Assembly (NCBI GenBank): GCA_028712475.1
Contig: JAQTQB010000010.1
Coordinates: 1 to 50,076, forward strand
Direction of reading: 5' to 3'
Length of the DNA stretch: 50,076 nt
Origin: Verrucomicrobiales bacterium
GTDB lineage: Bacteria; Verrucomicrobiota; Verrucomicrobiia; Limisphaerales; UBA11358
Shown here piece after piece: positions 1 through 8,341 of the stretch. The notes under the pieces are model-generated. The model did not search any database. It worked only from the letters and a program-made list of their open reading frames with translations, and was not told the DNA's origin. The translations under genes were made by a program, and so were the position numbers. Each line of letters starts with the position of its first letter. Position 1 is the stretch's first letter.

Positions 1-440
1 GTGATCACCACCGTGTAGCCGCCGGCGTTCGTCCCCTGCACGTTCGCCAATGACAGCACGTTCGTGTTCAAACCCACGGCATTGGTGCCCTGGAAGAACC
101 ATTGATAAACCAGCGGCGTGTCGCCAGAAGCCCCCACCGTGAAGGTCGCGTTACTGTTCAACACGACTGACAGGCTTGCTGGCGGGTTCGTGATCGCCGG
201 CGGGAAGTTCACCGTCAACGTCGCCACCGCGCTCGTCACCGACCCAAAACTGTTCGTGATCACCACCGTGTAGCCGCCGGCGTTGGTCCCCTGCACGTTC
301 GCCAGCGCCAGCTCGTTCGTGTTCAAACCCACCGCGTTCGTCCCGTTGAAGAACCATTGGTAAACCAGCGGCGCATCACCAGAAGCGCCCACTGTGAACG
401 TCGCGTTGCTGTTCACCACGACTGACAGGCTTGCCGGCGG
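1..440. repeat. 255-bp tandem repeat encoding Ig-like domains
   Basis: The sequence starting gtgatcaccaccgtgtag at position 1 recurs at about 256 with few changes, a period of 255 bp or 85 codons. Each unit is one Ig-like domain of the large minus-strand protein. The near-identity at DNA level suggests recent duplication or ongoing homogenisation. The array continues past the left edge. Confidence 0.8.
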
Positions 441-3400
441 GTTCGTGATCGCCGGTGCTGTTGCTGTGTTGACGGTGAGCGTGGCGTTGGAACTGGTCAC
501 GGCACCGAAAACATTGGACACCACGATCTGATAATTGGCTGCGTCGGTTCCGGAAACATTTGCCAACGTCAGGTTCGATGTAGTTGAACCGGTGACATTG
601 CCGCCGTCGGTCAATGCCACGCTATTCTTCAGCCATTGATAGGTCAATGGTGTCGCGCCACTGGCCGTCACGTTGAAGTTGACGGTGCTGCCGGCATTGG
701 TCACCACGCCGACCGGCTGGCTGACGATGGTCACAGGAAAGTCGCTCACCACTACATTGCTGACAATCATGGCCTGCGCCGCAGAACTGGCCCAGACATC
801 CGCCGTGATGCCTCCATTCCAATATGGTGGCAGGCTGCTGAAATTGTTGTCCGTCACATCCGCCACTTTGATGCCATCCCAATATACGATGAGTTCATTC
901 AGGTGGAACGTCAGGTTCAACGTGTGCCAGGTGGTGCCGACACCGTTGGGCAGAGAGGTGGGCGACAATTGCATTGGCGTGCCGCTCCAGTTGGACCAGT
1001 CAAAAAACTTGACCAGCTTGAGCACCGCAGAGCCGCCGGGCGAACCTTCCGGATAAATCCACGCTGCATAATGTGTCCCAGTAACGGGGTTCAGGTGTCC
1101 GCCGATTCCGCCGCCGTAGGCCCCGGCGCTCCCGGCAACCGGAAAACGAACATTGGCCTCCACGCTGTAATCGCCCCAGTTGGTGCCGTCCACATAAGCA
1201 TTGGCGAGGTTGGCGGTCAAAGCCGTCGTCGTCAGCATCTGGCCGGTGACAGTCCAGCCGCCCACTGCCGCCACCCACGGTGAAATCGGGCCGGGATCGG
1301 TGCCGCGCACGAAGCCATCACTAAAAATTGCGCCTGTGGCCATCGTTTGGAGCACGGCTACTGTGCCGGTAACGCTGCCAATCGAATTGCTGACGACAAC
1401 GCTGTATGTGCCGCCGCTGTTTGTAACCCCGGTAAGGACGACCCAGTCCGTGTTGGCTCCGGAAATGGCCTGTCCGTTATATTTCCACTGATAAGTAAAC
1501 GGGCTGGTGCCAGTGGCAACCACGCTCAATTCCACCGTGCTGCCACCGTTCTGCACATAGCCCACGGGCGGGCCAGCAAGATTAGGGTCAACCGACCCGG
1601 TAACGGTCAAAGTGGCGGGCGGCGCGCTGGTCACGCTGCCGACGGGATTGGCGACAACGACGGTATAAGCGCCGGCATTGGCGCCGGTCACGCTGCTAAT
1701 CGCCAGCGTGGCAGTGGCAGAGCCGGACACGTTGCCACCGTCGGACAGTTGGTTGGTGGCGTTCTTGAACCAAGCGTAGGTGACCGGGACGCTGCTGGTT
1801 GCGCCCACGGTAAAGCTGGTGCTGGTGCCGGCGGCGTTCGTCAGACTGACCGGTTGGCTGGTGATGACCGGCGGGCTAATTATGGCGATGGTCACAGTCG
1901 CGGCAGCGGAATTAGTCTGCCCGTCGTCGGTTTTGTAAATAAAGGTGTCCGTCACCGGGGTCGGGTTGTTCGTGGGCGTGTAGGTAAAGCCACCGTTGCT
2001 GTTCAAAGTCAGACTGCCGTTGGTCGGGCCAGTCACGAGCACGGCGGTGAGGTTTGTGCCCCAGCCGGAAGTATCGTTGGCCAGCACGCCCGGCGCGGCG
2101 ACGGTAAGGGTATTACTGGGCTGGACGAAGTAGGCGTCGTTCTGCGCCACAGGCACGATGGTGTAAGAAACTTGGGCGTTGGTCACGGAGGTGCCGACGA
2201 GAATGCGTATGGTCTGGCCGACGATGCGGTAGCTCGTCAAACCAGTCTGGACGCCATTAGTGAATACTTGGAGGCCGGTGTAATTGGTGCTTGGGATGAA
2301 AACTTCCACGGCAGTGTTGGTGTCGCTCGCTCCGGCGATGACCAATGTGGTCAAAAGTTGGTTGCCATTGGGGGTGGCGGTGGGGGTGATTTGCGCGGTG
2401 GATCGCTTGAGCCACCAGGCGTAAAGAATATCGGCGTTGGCCGACCACACGCGGGGTTTGGCCATGCTATGCACGACATATTCTTGTTGAAGCTGGGGGG
2501 TTGTAAGGACTCCACCGCCCAGGATGCCTGGCCCGCCGGCGGAGGAGCTGTGGCCGTAAAGATTAATCAAGGCTCCCAAATCGTAGTAATAATCAACCAA
2601 CGCATCAACTGATGCCAGCGTATGTTCTTCGACGGCTTGCCCGACTAGCGACCCCACATACCAGTCGCTCACAGGCAAACTCAAAAACGAATACCGCAGG
2701 CCGGAAGTTTGTGTCGAAAGTGTCCAATGCGGGAACGGACCAAGTTTTTCCTCGCCTGCCGTGGCAACACCCAATTGCGCCAGTATCTGCTTGGATGCCT
2801 CCCGGGTCGAATTAAAAGCGGGTGACACCCACTGGCGCAAGCCGCTGTTATTCGTCAGCCCCCATCCTTCAATATCTGTAAATGAATTTGAAATTGACGT
2901 CTGCGCGTATGCCTTGCCATTCGCATAGCCGGACGGAGGAGGGTTGGTGATGTCCAAAGCTTCATCCGGCCCCCAATGCCAATAGTCATAATCATCGATG
3001 CCTAAAGACAAGTTTTGGGCGTTTGTCAGGCCGCCGTTATGAGAACCAATGGTCGCGCCATAATTGGTAATCGCGCGTTTCAAGCTGGCAATTTCATTGG
3101 TTATATCGATTGGACCGTATCTGGTTCGCAGCGTGCCGGTGCAAAAGTAGTAATCTCCTTTGGCTCGCTCGCCAAACGAGTTGCTGACCGAGTTTTCAAA
3201 TTGAGCGGAGGCCTCGGTAGTATTGATGAAATTAGTGAAAGCTTCAAAGTCATGACGGAACATCACTGCTGCATCATACTTATAGGGCCAAGGACTAAGC
3301 TTGGGGACAGTTGTTTTTGCGGATTGAAAGGCCCATTCAATGGTTTTTCTGAAGATTCCATAGGCATACATGCCGGAGTCATTTCCACCATGCCCGATCA

Positions 3401-4238
3401 AGGGTTGCATCGCGGCGTGGTAGATGAAGTATCCATTGCCAAAGGGTTTCACCAAGAGGTAGGGATAATTGGTCGTTGTATCCCCCGCAATGGCGATAAC
3501 CGTGGCATCAATTGATTGCACCTGCCAAGCTAAATGAAAGTGGTTGATCGGATGGCTTGGAGAAAGTCCCCATGAGATGTCTTCAGCGGAAAGGGGCATC
3601 AGCCACCACAGTTGACCGTTTGGAATGTGATTAACAATACGGTGGTCAAGTGTCTTTGTGAGCAGTTCGTCTGCAAACCAATTTGTCAGACCCGGGTTGA
3701 CCATGTGCACCCCCATTGCATTGGCAAAAGCAAAATCAGTCCGGGTGGTTCCGTTAGTGTTGCGCGTGAAAGCCGAGGAGCCAACGAACAAGAATCCGCC
3801 AGCGGCGACGTAGTTGGTGAACTGCGCGATTTCAGCGTCGTTGATGGCTTCGGAAGCCAGGCTGATGACTATGGGATATTTCGGCAGGCCACCGGCATCA
3901 AGCAGATCTCCGGCGATGATGTTTGTGTCGCCAACAACTTGGAAAGGGGTGCCGTCGGAGCGCAAGGCCTCCTTGACTGATTCGGGCATGACAAAATAAT
4001 GCCAGTTCGCCGGCCACCATTCGTTGCCGGTTGTTCCGGCCCCAGAGGGCGTGTTGATGCTGGCAGGCATGGTTTCCAACGCCCGGGTCAATTCCGAGTC
4101 ATGAATCGCCACCACCGGGAGAGCTGCCTGCGCCGTGGAGAACAGACATCCGGCACAAAGAAAGATTGTGATTACTAACTTCACACATAACGCTTTAGAA
4201 CAAGCCGGATGGGATCGGTAATGTGACTTACGCGACAT
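1..4238 (-). CDS. Large secreted protein: GATase-like and polysaccharide-deacetylase-like domains followed by Ig repeats (3' end outside window)
   Basis: One open frame runs from an ATG at 4238 to the window edge (about 1412 codons seen, C-terminus missing). A GTG at 4184 would give a more typical short signal peptide (KLVITIFLCAGCLFSTAQA, cleavage near AQA); the ATG adds 18 residues before it, so the start is uncertain. Residues about 30-270 look like a class I glutamine-amidotransferase-like fold. Residues about 320-400 contain FRHDFEAF and GSHNGG, which resemble the metal-binding D/H motifs of NodB-type deacetylases. A cadherin/VCBS-like segment follows (DNA about 1900-2170), then Ig-like domains, a LamG-like segment (DNA about 750-1340) and more Ig-like domains. 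It lies last in the minus-strand polysaccharide locus, so action on an exported glycan at the surface is likely. Domain names rest on motif reading; the enzymatic role is inferred. Confidence 0.75.
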   Translation of the reverse strand, partial: MSRKSHYRSHPACSKALCVKLVITIFLCAGCLFSTAQAALPVVAIHDSELTRALETMPASINTPSGAGTTGNEWWPANWHYFVMPESVKEALRSDGTPFQVVGDTNIIAGDLLDAGGLPKYPIVISLASEAINDAEIAQFTNYVAAGGFLFVGSSAFTRNTNGTTRTDFAFANAMGVHMVNPGLTNWFADELLTKTLDHRIVNHIPNGQLWWLMPLSAEDISWGLSPSHPINHFHLAWQVQSIDATVIAIAGDTTTNYPYLLVKPFGNGYFIYHAAMQPLIGHGGNDSGMYAYGIFRKTIEWAFQSAKTTVPKLSPWPYKYDAAVMFRHDFEAFTNFINTTEASAQFENSVSNSFGERAKGDYYFCTGTLRTRYGPIDITNEIASLKRAITNYGATIGSHNGGLTNAQNLSLGIDDYDYWHWGPDEALDITNPPPSGYANGKAYAQTSISNSFTDIEGWGLTNNSGLRQWVSPAFNSTREASKQILAQLGVATAGEEKLGPFPHWTLSTQTSGLRYSFLSLPVSDWYVGSLVGQAVEEHTLASVDALVDYYYDLGALINLYGHSSSAGGPGILGGGVLTTPQLQQEYVVHSMAKPRVWSANADILYAWWLKRSTAQITPTATPNGNQLLTTLVIAGASDTNTAVEVFIPSTNYTGLQVFTNGVQTGLTSYRIVGQTIRILVGTSVTNAQVSYTIVPVAQNDAYFVQPSNTLTVAAPGVLANDTSGWGTNLTAVLVTGPTNGSLTLNSNGGFTYTPTNNPTPVTDTFIYKTDDGQTNSAAATVTIAIISPPVITSQPVSLTNAAGTSTSFTVGATSSVPVTYAWFKNATNQLSDGGNVSGSATATLAISSVTGANAGAYTVVVANPVGSVTSAPPATLTVTGSVDPNLAGPPVGYVQNGGSTVELSVVATGTSPFTYQWKYNGQAISGANTDWVVLTGVTNSGGTYSVVVSNSIGSVTGTVAVLQTMATGAIFSDGFVRGTDPGPISPWVAAVGGWTVTGQMLTTTALTANLANAYVDGTNWGDYSVEANVRFPVAGSAGAYGGGIGGHLNPVTGTHYAAWIYPEGSPGGSAVLKLVKFFDWSNWSGTPMQLSPTSLPNGVGTTWHTLNLTFHLNELIVYWDGIKVADVTDNNFSSLPPYWNGGITADVWASSAAQAMIVSNVVVSDFPVTIVSQPVGVVTNAGSTVNFNVTASGATPLTYQWLKNSVALTDGGNVTGSTTSNLTLANVSGTDAANYQIVVSNVFGAVTSSNATLTVNTATAPAITNPPASLSVVVNSNATFTVGASGDAPLVYQWFFNGTNAVGLNTNELALANVQGTNAGGYTVVITNSFGSVTSAVATLTVNFPPAITNPPASLSVVLNSNATFTVGASGDTPLVYQWFFQGTNAVGLNTNVLSLANVQGTNAGGYTVVI

Positions 4239-4246
4239 CTTTGCAG

Positions 4247-4270
4247 AAAGAGGGGTTCTCCCCCGTCTTT
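4247..4270 (-). promoter_or_regulatory. Hairpin just upstream of the large secreted protein
   Basis: AAAGAGGGG (4247-4255) pairs with CCCCGTCTTT (4261-4270) with one bulged base and a 5-nt loop, eight bases upstream of the ATG at 4238. It could limit translation of that ATG, or be a leader hairpin if the GTG at 4184 is used. The rest of the 171-bp gap to the upstream gene shows no convincing promoter. Confidence 0.3.
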
Positions 4271-4409
4271 CAAATGAATTATTTTCCATAAAATCAAGAA
4301 TAAGGCAGCAGTTTGGCGGCCAATTTAAGTCAATGCGGTTTAAAAATTTTGTCCCTTATGGAAAAAATCACGAGAAATTCTACACTAGAAATGACTAGAA
4401 ATCAAGAAA

Positions 4410-5654
4410 TCACACTTGCTTAACTGGGTGGAGAATGGACATTGGATGGTGACCCGCCGGAACGTCACTTTTCCTTTTTAATGCCCTCCGCAAAAACCAG
4501 AACAGATAATTTGCGCAATACAGGGATTTTTTCTGCTTGATGGGAGTGGCTTCGCGAACCAGTTCAATGAACCGCTCCATAGATGCCCCAATCGAATGAA
4601 CCTGCACGTGATTGTAAACTGATTCCTGTTCCGCTGCGTAGTCGGAGGGATCCAGCCGCAGAATGCGCTCAATTTCATCCACCACTTTTAATGTCGGCGG
4701 AGAAGAACTCACATGCCCAAGACTTCCCTGCGGCAACCGATGAACCGGCCCCCACGTCAGACCATCGCGGTCATACGCCACAGCCGTTACATTTGGCACC
4801 TTAAATAATGACGCCTCGAGATTCGCAGTGCCCATGCCCACGAAGACATAGGCGTCTTCCAACACTTGCCAAAAACATTTGTAAGGCACCGCGCCAGCCA
4901 GCGTGATAGCCCGCTCCAGCCCGTGTTTCTTGATTGCCTCACGCATCGGCGCTTCATATTCGCCTGTCCCATAAACCATCCAAGAAACATCGTGTCCCCT
5001 GTCCGTCAATTCCTTTACAACCTCAATCATATAAAGGTTGTATTCCTTCATTGGCGAAAGGCGGCCCACGGAAACGATCTTGCCCCATTTCGGCTTGCGA
5101 GTGGCGGCGTCAAACTCCCTCGTGTCAATGGGAATGGGCCACAACACACCCTGCCGGCGATGAACCTCCTCCAGTTCTTCAATTTGATCCACGCCGCAAA
5201 AGAGCCGCGCGTTGGCAGGAATATTTTCAAGGAAGTTGTTGACGTAAAGTTTTTTTGGATCCCAGAAATGCAGCGATTCCGTGGCATAATACCACTTGAA
5301 AACATACGGGTTATAGATTCCAGCCAGGACTTTGCTATTGCTGCCGGTTATGGCCGCCAGTTGGCAGGCAATCCACGAGGATCCAATATCAAAACTTTTG
5401 ATCACATCTGGATTAGGAAGGTTCAAGCTTTGCCAGAGCCGTTTCGCATGAAAATAATAATATAATTCCGGAAAACGCTTTCCCAAAGCCACGCACTTTA
5501 CTTCCTCTGGCAGAAGATGCGCCCAATGTTCCGGCGATTCGACGAGTAAAGTGACGCGATGCTGGTTTTTGACCAGCCACCGCGACATCCTGACGATGAG
5601 CGTTTCAATCCCACCCAAAACACCGGGGCTGGAATAAATGAAAAGAAAGTCCAT
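4410..5654 (-). CDS. GT4-family glycosyltransferase
   Basis: A 414-residue protein when started at the ATG at 5654, which has AAGG about 7 nt upstream and lies 22 nt after the preceding stop; the frame is open further upstream but would overlap the preceding gene. The N-terminus (MDFLFIYSSPGVLGGIETLI) has the glycine-rich GGIE loop of GT-B, GT4-type enzymes. The C-terminal half has the nucleotide-sugar-binding Rossmann part (KIVSVGRLSPMKEY; later GMGTANLEASLFKVPNV). It would transfer a sugar from a nucleotide donor onto a lipid-linked polysaccharide intermediate in the cytoplasm. Donor and acceptor cannot be read from sequence. It sits between the GT/methyltransferase fusion gene and the large secreted protein, at the distal end of the exopolysaccharide locus. 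Confidence 0.85.
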   Translation of the reverse strand: MDFLFIYSSPGVLGGIETLIVRMSRWLVKNQHRVTLLVESPEHWAHLLPEEVKCVALGKRFPELYYYFHAKRLWQSLNLPNPDVIKSFDIGSSWIACQLAAITGSNSKVLAGIYNPYVFKWYYATESLHFWDPKKLYVNNFLENIPANARLFCGVDQIEELEEVHRRQGVLWPIPIDTREFDAATRKPKWGKIVSVGRLSPMKEYNLYMIEVVKELTDRGHDVSWMVYGTGEYEAPMREAIKKHGLERAITLAGAVPYKCFWQVLEDAYVFVGMGTANLEASLFKVPNVTAVAYDRDGLTWGPVHRLPQGSLGHVSSSPPTLKVVDEIERILRLDPSDYAAEQESVYNHVQVHSIGASMERFIELVREATPIKQKKSLYCANYLFWFLRRALKRKSDVPAGHHPMSILHPVKQV

Positions 5655-5676
5655 AAAGCCTTGCGAATGACAGGCA

Positions 5677-7143
5677 TTAAGCCAGCGCCAAGTTGGGTGG
5701 CAACTGTTCCCGCCGCGCGCGGATAATCCAATCTTCGGCAGTGAGCCATCCGAAATGTTTCTTATATGCGGCCCAACCCTTCTGCTGCATGGTGGCTTCA
5801 TGCCGCCACTTGACGATGTCCAGCCGGAGCCCAGCGCGGCGAATATTTTTTGTCAGGGAGCCAGGACTGCAAAAGTTGATTCCGTTTTGACCCAAGCATC
5901 GCAGCTTCCGATAATCACTTGCACCAAAGACACGCTTTATCAAAAGCGGCATCCGGTTAAAATTTGGGCCGGCCATCACAAGCGCTCCTCCTTTCGCGAC
6001 AAATTGCGAACACCGCTCAAGAACGCGTCCTGGATCCGGCTGCAAATGAAGCAACCCCGATATAAAGAGACAATCAAACTCCCGTCCGTCTAGTTTCCGC
6101 AGACCTTCGTCCAGCTTCCCATAAATGACTTCGATTCCATGTCGCGCTGCCACTGCTCCGATGACAGAATCAAGCGGCAAGGCGGTGACTTTGCTGCCGC
6201 GCTTTTTTAAAGCAGCCTCTGTTGCCCCCCAGCCACAGCCAATGGAAAGGATTGTTTTCGCGTCAGCGGGTATCGCGCGCATCAGCTCTTCACTGGGTTT
6301 TTCGTAATAGTTTTTCGACCACCTTCCGTGCAGCAGTTCGGACTCCACCCGGCATAGCGTGGTGGCGGGATGACTGCCATCGCGGATGTTCACCAATGTT
6401 TCAATCTGCTCTTTGAATGCCGAGAGCGAAAGGTCATGCCGGTTTACATAAAAATTCGACATGTGATGGATGAGAAAATCTTCCAAATGCGAAATGCAAA
6501 TCACCTTGCGAAAACCGCATCTGGTGTAAGGGTCGGTGGCCGCAGTTTCCGGCAGACCATGCCGGCCTTCATGCACGCCTTGTAAATAGCCGCCGGAAGC
6601 AATGGCCTTTTTTAGTTGGGCTTGCGTGAGGAGATAAAATGCGGCGTGCTCATTGGTAAATTCGGCAGTTGTAAAATCGCCCCGTCGGCACACCGATTCA
6701 GGTTTCCAATGAAAGTGTCCGTGCCCGTCCGGCAGGGACTTTTTTCCCGATTGGTCAACTTCGTAACGAAGAAAGCCCGCAATTTCCGCGGCCTCCAACC
6801 AAGGCATGGCTTGCAAAAAAGCATGGATGTTATTTTCGGTAACCTCCATGTCATCTTCGGAATATGCGAACAGATCGTATTGATCCACACGCTGCGCGAA
6901 AATTGGCTTGTGCGCAAATGGCAGCGACCAAGGGTTACTGGACGGCAACCCAACAATGACCTCGACATCAACTCCAAGATTTTTGGGAATATTAGAAAAC
7001 ACAACTATGTCCACATTCATTGCCATGCTCTGATACATGCGAATAATCTTCTTCAGAGATTCGAGGTTCTTCTCCCCGAAACTGGCAATGGCAACCAAAA
7101 GCCGAAGCTGTCGGACGCCAACCGTTGAAGTCATAACATCCAT
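5677..7143 (-). CDS. Bifunctional GT-A-like / SAM-methyltransferase fusion protein
   Basis: Two domains are visible in about 488 residues. The first (about residues 10-270) resembles a GT-A-type glycosyltransferase, with LLVAIASFGEKNLESL at the start and an acidic AYSEDDMEV motif that could be the metal-binding DxD equivalent. The second (about 290-480) is a class I SAM-dependent methyltransferase: ILSIGCGWGATEAAL is the glycine-rich SAM loop, and CLFISGLLHLQPDPGRVLERC is the motif IV region. Start 7143 is preferred because upstream in-frame codons to 7296 overlap the preceding methyltransferase gene and do not look like coding sequence; a second ATG lies at 7134. The fusion suggests coupled sugar transfer and O-methylation of the same glycan. 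No strong ribosome-binding site is seen. Confidence 0.7.
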   Translation of the reverse strand: MDVMTSTVGVRQLRLLVAIASFGEKNLESLKKIIRMYQSMAMNVDIVVFSNIPKNLGVDVEVIVGLPSSNPWSLPFAHKPIFAQRVDQYDLFAYSEDDMEVTENNIHAFLQAMPWLEAAEIAGFLRYEVDQSGKKSLPDGHGHFHWKPESVCRRGDFTTAEFTNEHAAFYLLTQAQLKKAIASGGYLQGVHEGRHGLPETAATDPYTRCGFRKVICISHLEDFLIHHMSNFYVNRHDLSLSAFKEQIETLVNIRDGSHPATTLCRVESELLHGRWSKNYYEKPSEELMRAIPADAKTILSIGCGWGATEAALKKRGSKVTALPLDSVIGAVAARHGIEVIYGKLDEGLRKLDGREFDCLFISGLLHLQPDPGRVLERCSQFVAKGGALVMAGPNFNRMPLLIKRVFGASDYRKLRCLGQNGINFCSPGSLTKNIRRAGLRLDIVKWRHEATMQQKGWAAYKKHFGWLTAEDWIIRARREQLPPNLALA

Positions 7144-7229
7144 CTTTTGAGGGGCAACCAAGTTGACCGAATGTTTGGACACTGTTGTGCTTATGTTGAT
7201 TTGCTTCCTTCGGGTTGACGCCAAGATTC

Positions 7230-8300
7230 TTATTGTTTTATCGCGACTGCGGCCATGCAATCCGCAACCGACGGATTCCACTTCAATAAAAACCATTCCA
7301 AATAATTAAAAAACCGCGCAAATACCCGCATCGGCCAGTTCCGATCGGATGCAGTAAAGGGTCCGGTTCGCCCACGCCAAAGCAGAATGCTTTCACAGAT
7401 GACCGACTTGGCTATTTGCGGATAAAAAAACACCTCACGAAAACCCGCCAACCCAAGTGACTGCTGCAAAGATTGCATCGAAAACAGATGCAAATGTCTC
7501 GGGGGTTCCAATCCACGCCAATCTTGTTTAAATAATTGGTGGCTTAGGCTGGCATTATTGGGCGTGAATAATATGAGCCTGCCTCCTGGCTTCAATATCC
7601 TTGCACATTCCGCCAAAGTTTTAATCGGATCCGGAACATGTTCAATGACATGGTTCAAGGTCACCACGTCAAAACTATCATTTGAAAAAGCCTGTTGCTC
7701 AAGAGAGCCACACTCAACTTCAAGTCCTCTCTGCCTGGCAACCCTCACAGCATTTTCATCAAAATCAACACCCCTTACCAACCAACCCAGATCACGCATC
7801 GAAGCAAGCCACTCTCCCGAACCACACCCAACATCAAGCAAATGACCTCGGGAGATGGCGGATAAAAACCGAGCTTCGGAATCAATCTCATTGCGGTGAA
7901 CCGGAAACAGATATAATAGTTTCCCCAAACTCTTGATGACTGCGGATTGAGAACCAGCCGGATAGTTGTATTTGCCCGCAAGATATTCCCGCTGCATCAG
8001 TTGGTAAGTTTGTTTCAACCATCCCGCCCGGCTATTTCCGTTTTGTGTGGCGTGAGTGTAATAATGCTCGTAGGCCTTTCCAATATCTTCTGGAATGGGC
8101 ATGGGATCCAACCAGATCAGCCCGCATTTTCGGTCAGGACAACTTTTTAAATGCCATGATCCACTTGCGCCGAAAAGCCGATCCTTCTGTTCTGAATAAA
8201 TAAACCGGCCGTCGCTCCCGCATAAGCTGCATTTTGGACGAGGCGCAGTTCTAATCTTCCGAGCCTCCGCCGGTTCAACCGCCATATAATCTGATTCCAT
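7230..8300 (-). CDS. SAM-dependent methyltransferase with N-terminal zinc-ribbon-like motif
   Basis: A 356-residue class I methyltransferase. The N-terminus has CSLCG at about residues 24-28 and a second CPDRKC group about 30 residues later, a zinc-binding arrangement common in sugar and polysaccharide methyltransferases. The SAM motif is LLDVGCGSGEWLASM, followed by VRGVDFDENAV (ribose-binding acidic residue) and DVVTLNHVIEHVPDP. It probably methylates a sugar or a glycan end in the exopolysaccharide. It follows the shorter beta-helix gene by 41 bp. A decayed 100-bp copy of part of this gene (source 7376-7475) lies at 9748-9847. The first methionine is used; a second one five residues in is equally possible. 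Confidence 0.8.
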   Translation of the reverse strand: MESDYMAVEPAEARKIRTAPRPKCSLCGSDGRFIYSEQKDRLFGASGSWHLKSCPDRKCGLIWLDPMPIPEDIGKAYEHYYTHATQNGNSRAGWLKQTYQLMQREYLAGKYNYPAGSQSAVIKSLGKLLYLFPVHRNEIDSEARFLSAISRGHLLDVGCGSGEWLASMRDLGWLVRGVDFDENAVRVARQRGLEVECGSLEQQAFSNDSFDVVTLNHVIEHVPDPIKTLAECARILKPGGRLILFTPNNASLSHQLFKQDWRGLEPPRHLHLFSMQSLQQSLGLAGFREVFFYPQIAKSVICESILLWRGRTGPFTASDRNWPMRVFARFFNYLEWFLLKWNPSVADCMAAVAIKQ

Positions 8301-8341
8301 TCAGCTTGTAGTTTTTCAGGCTGGCCTCGCCTCTCGTAAAT

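Noticed and set aside
1347..2612. Long plus-strand open frame (421 codons) opposite the large Ig protein
   Set aside because: It is the antisense of a GC-rich Ig/VCBS coding region; composition is Gly/His/Arg/Ala-rich shadow sequence without motifs.
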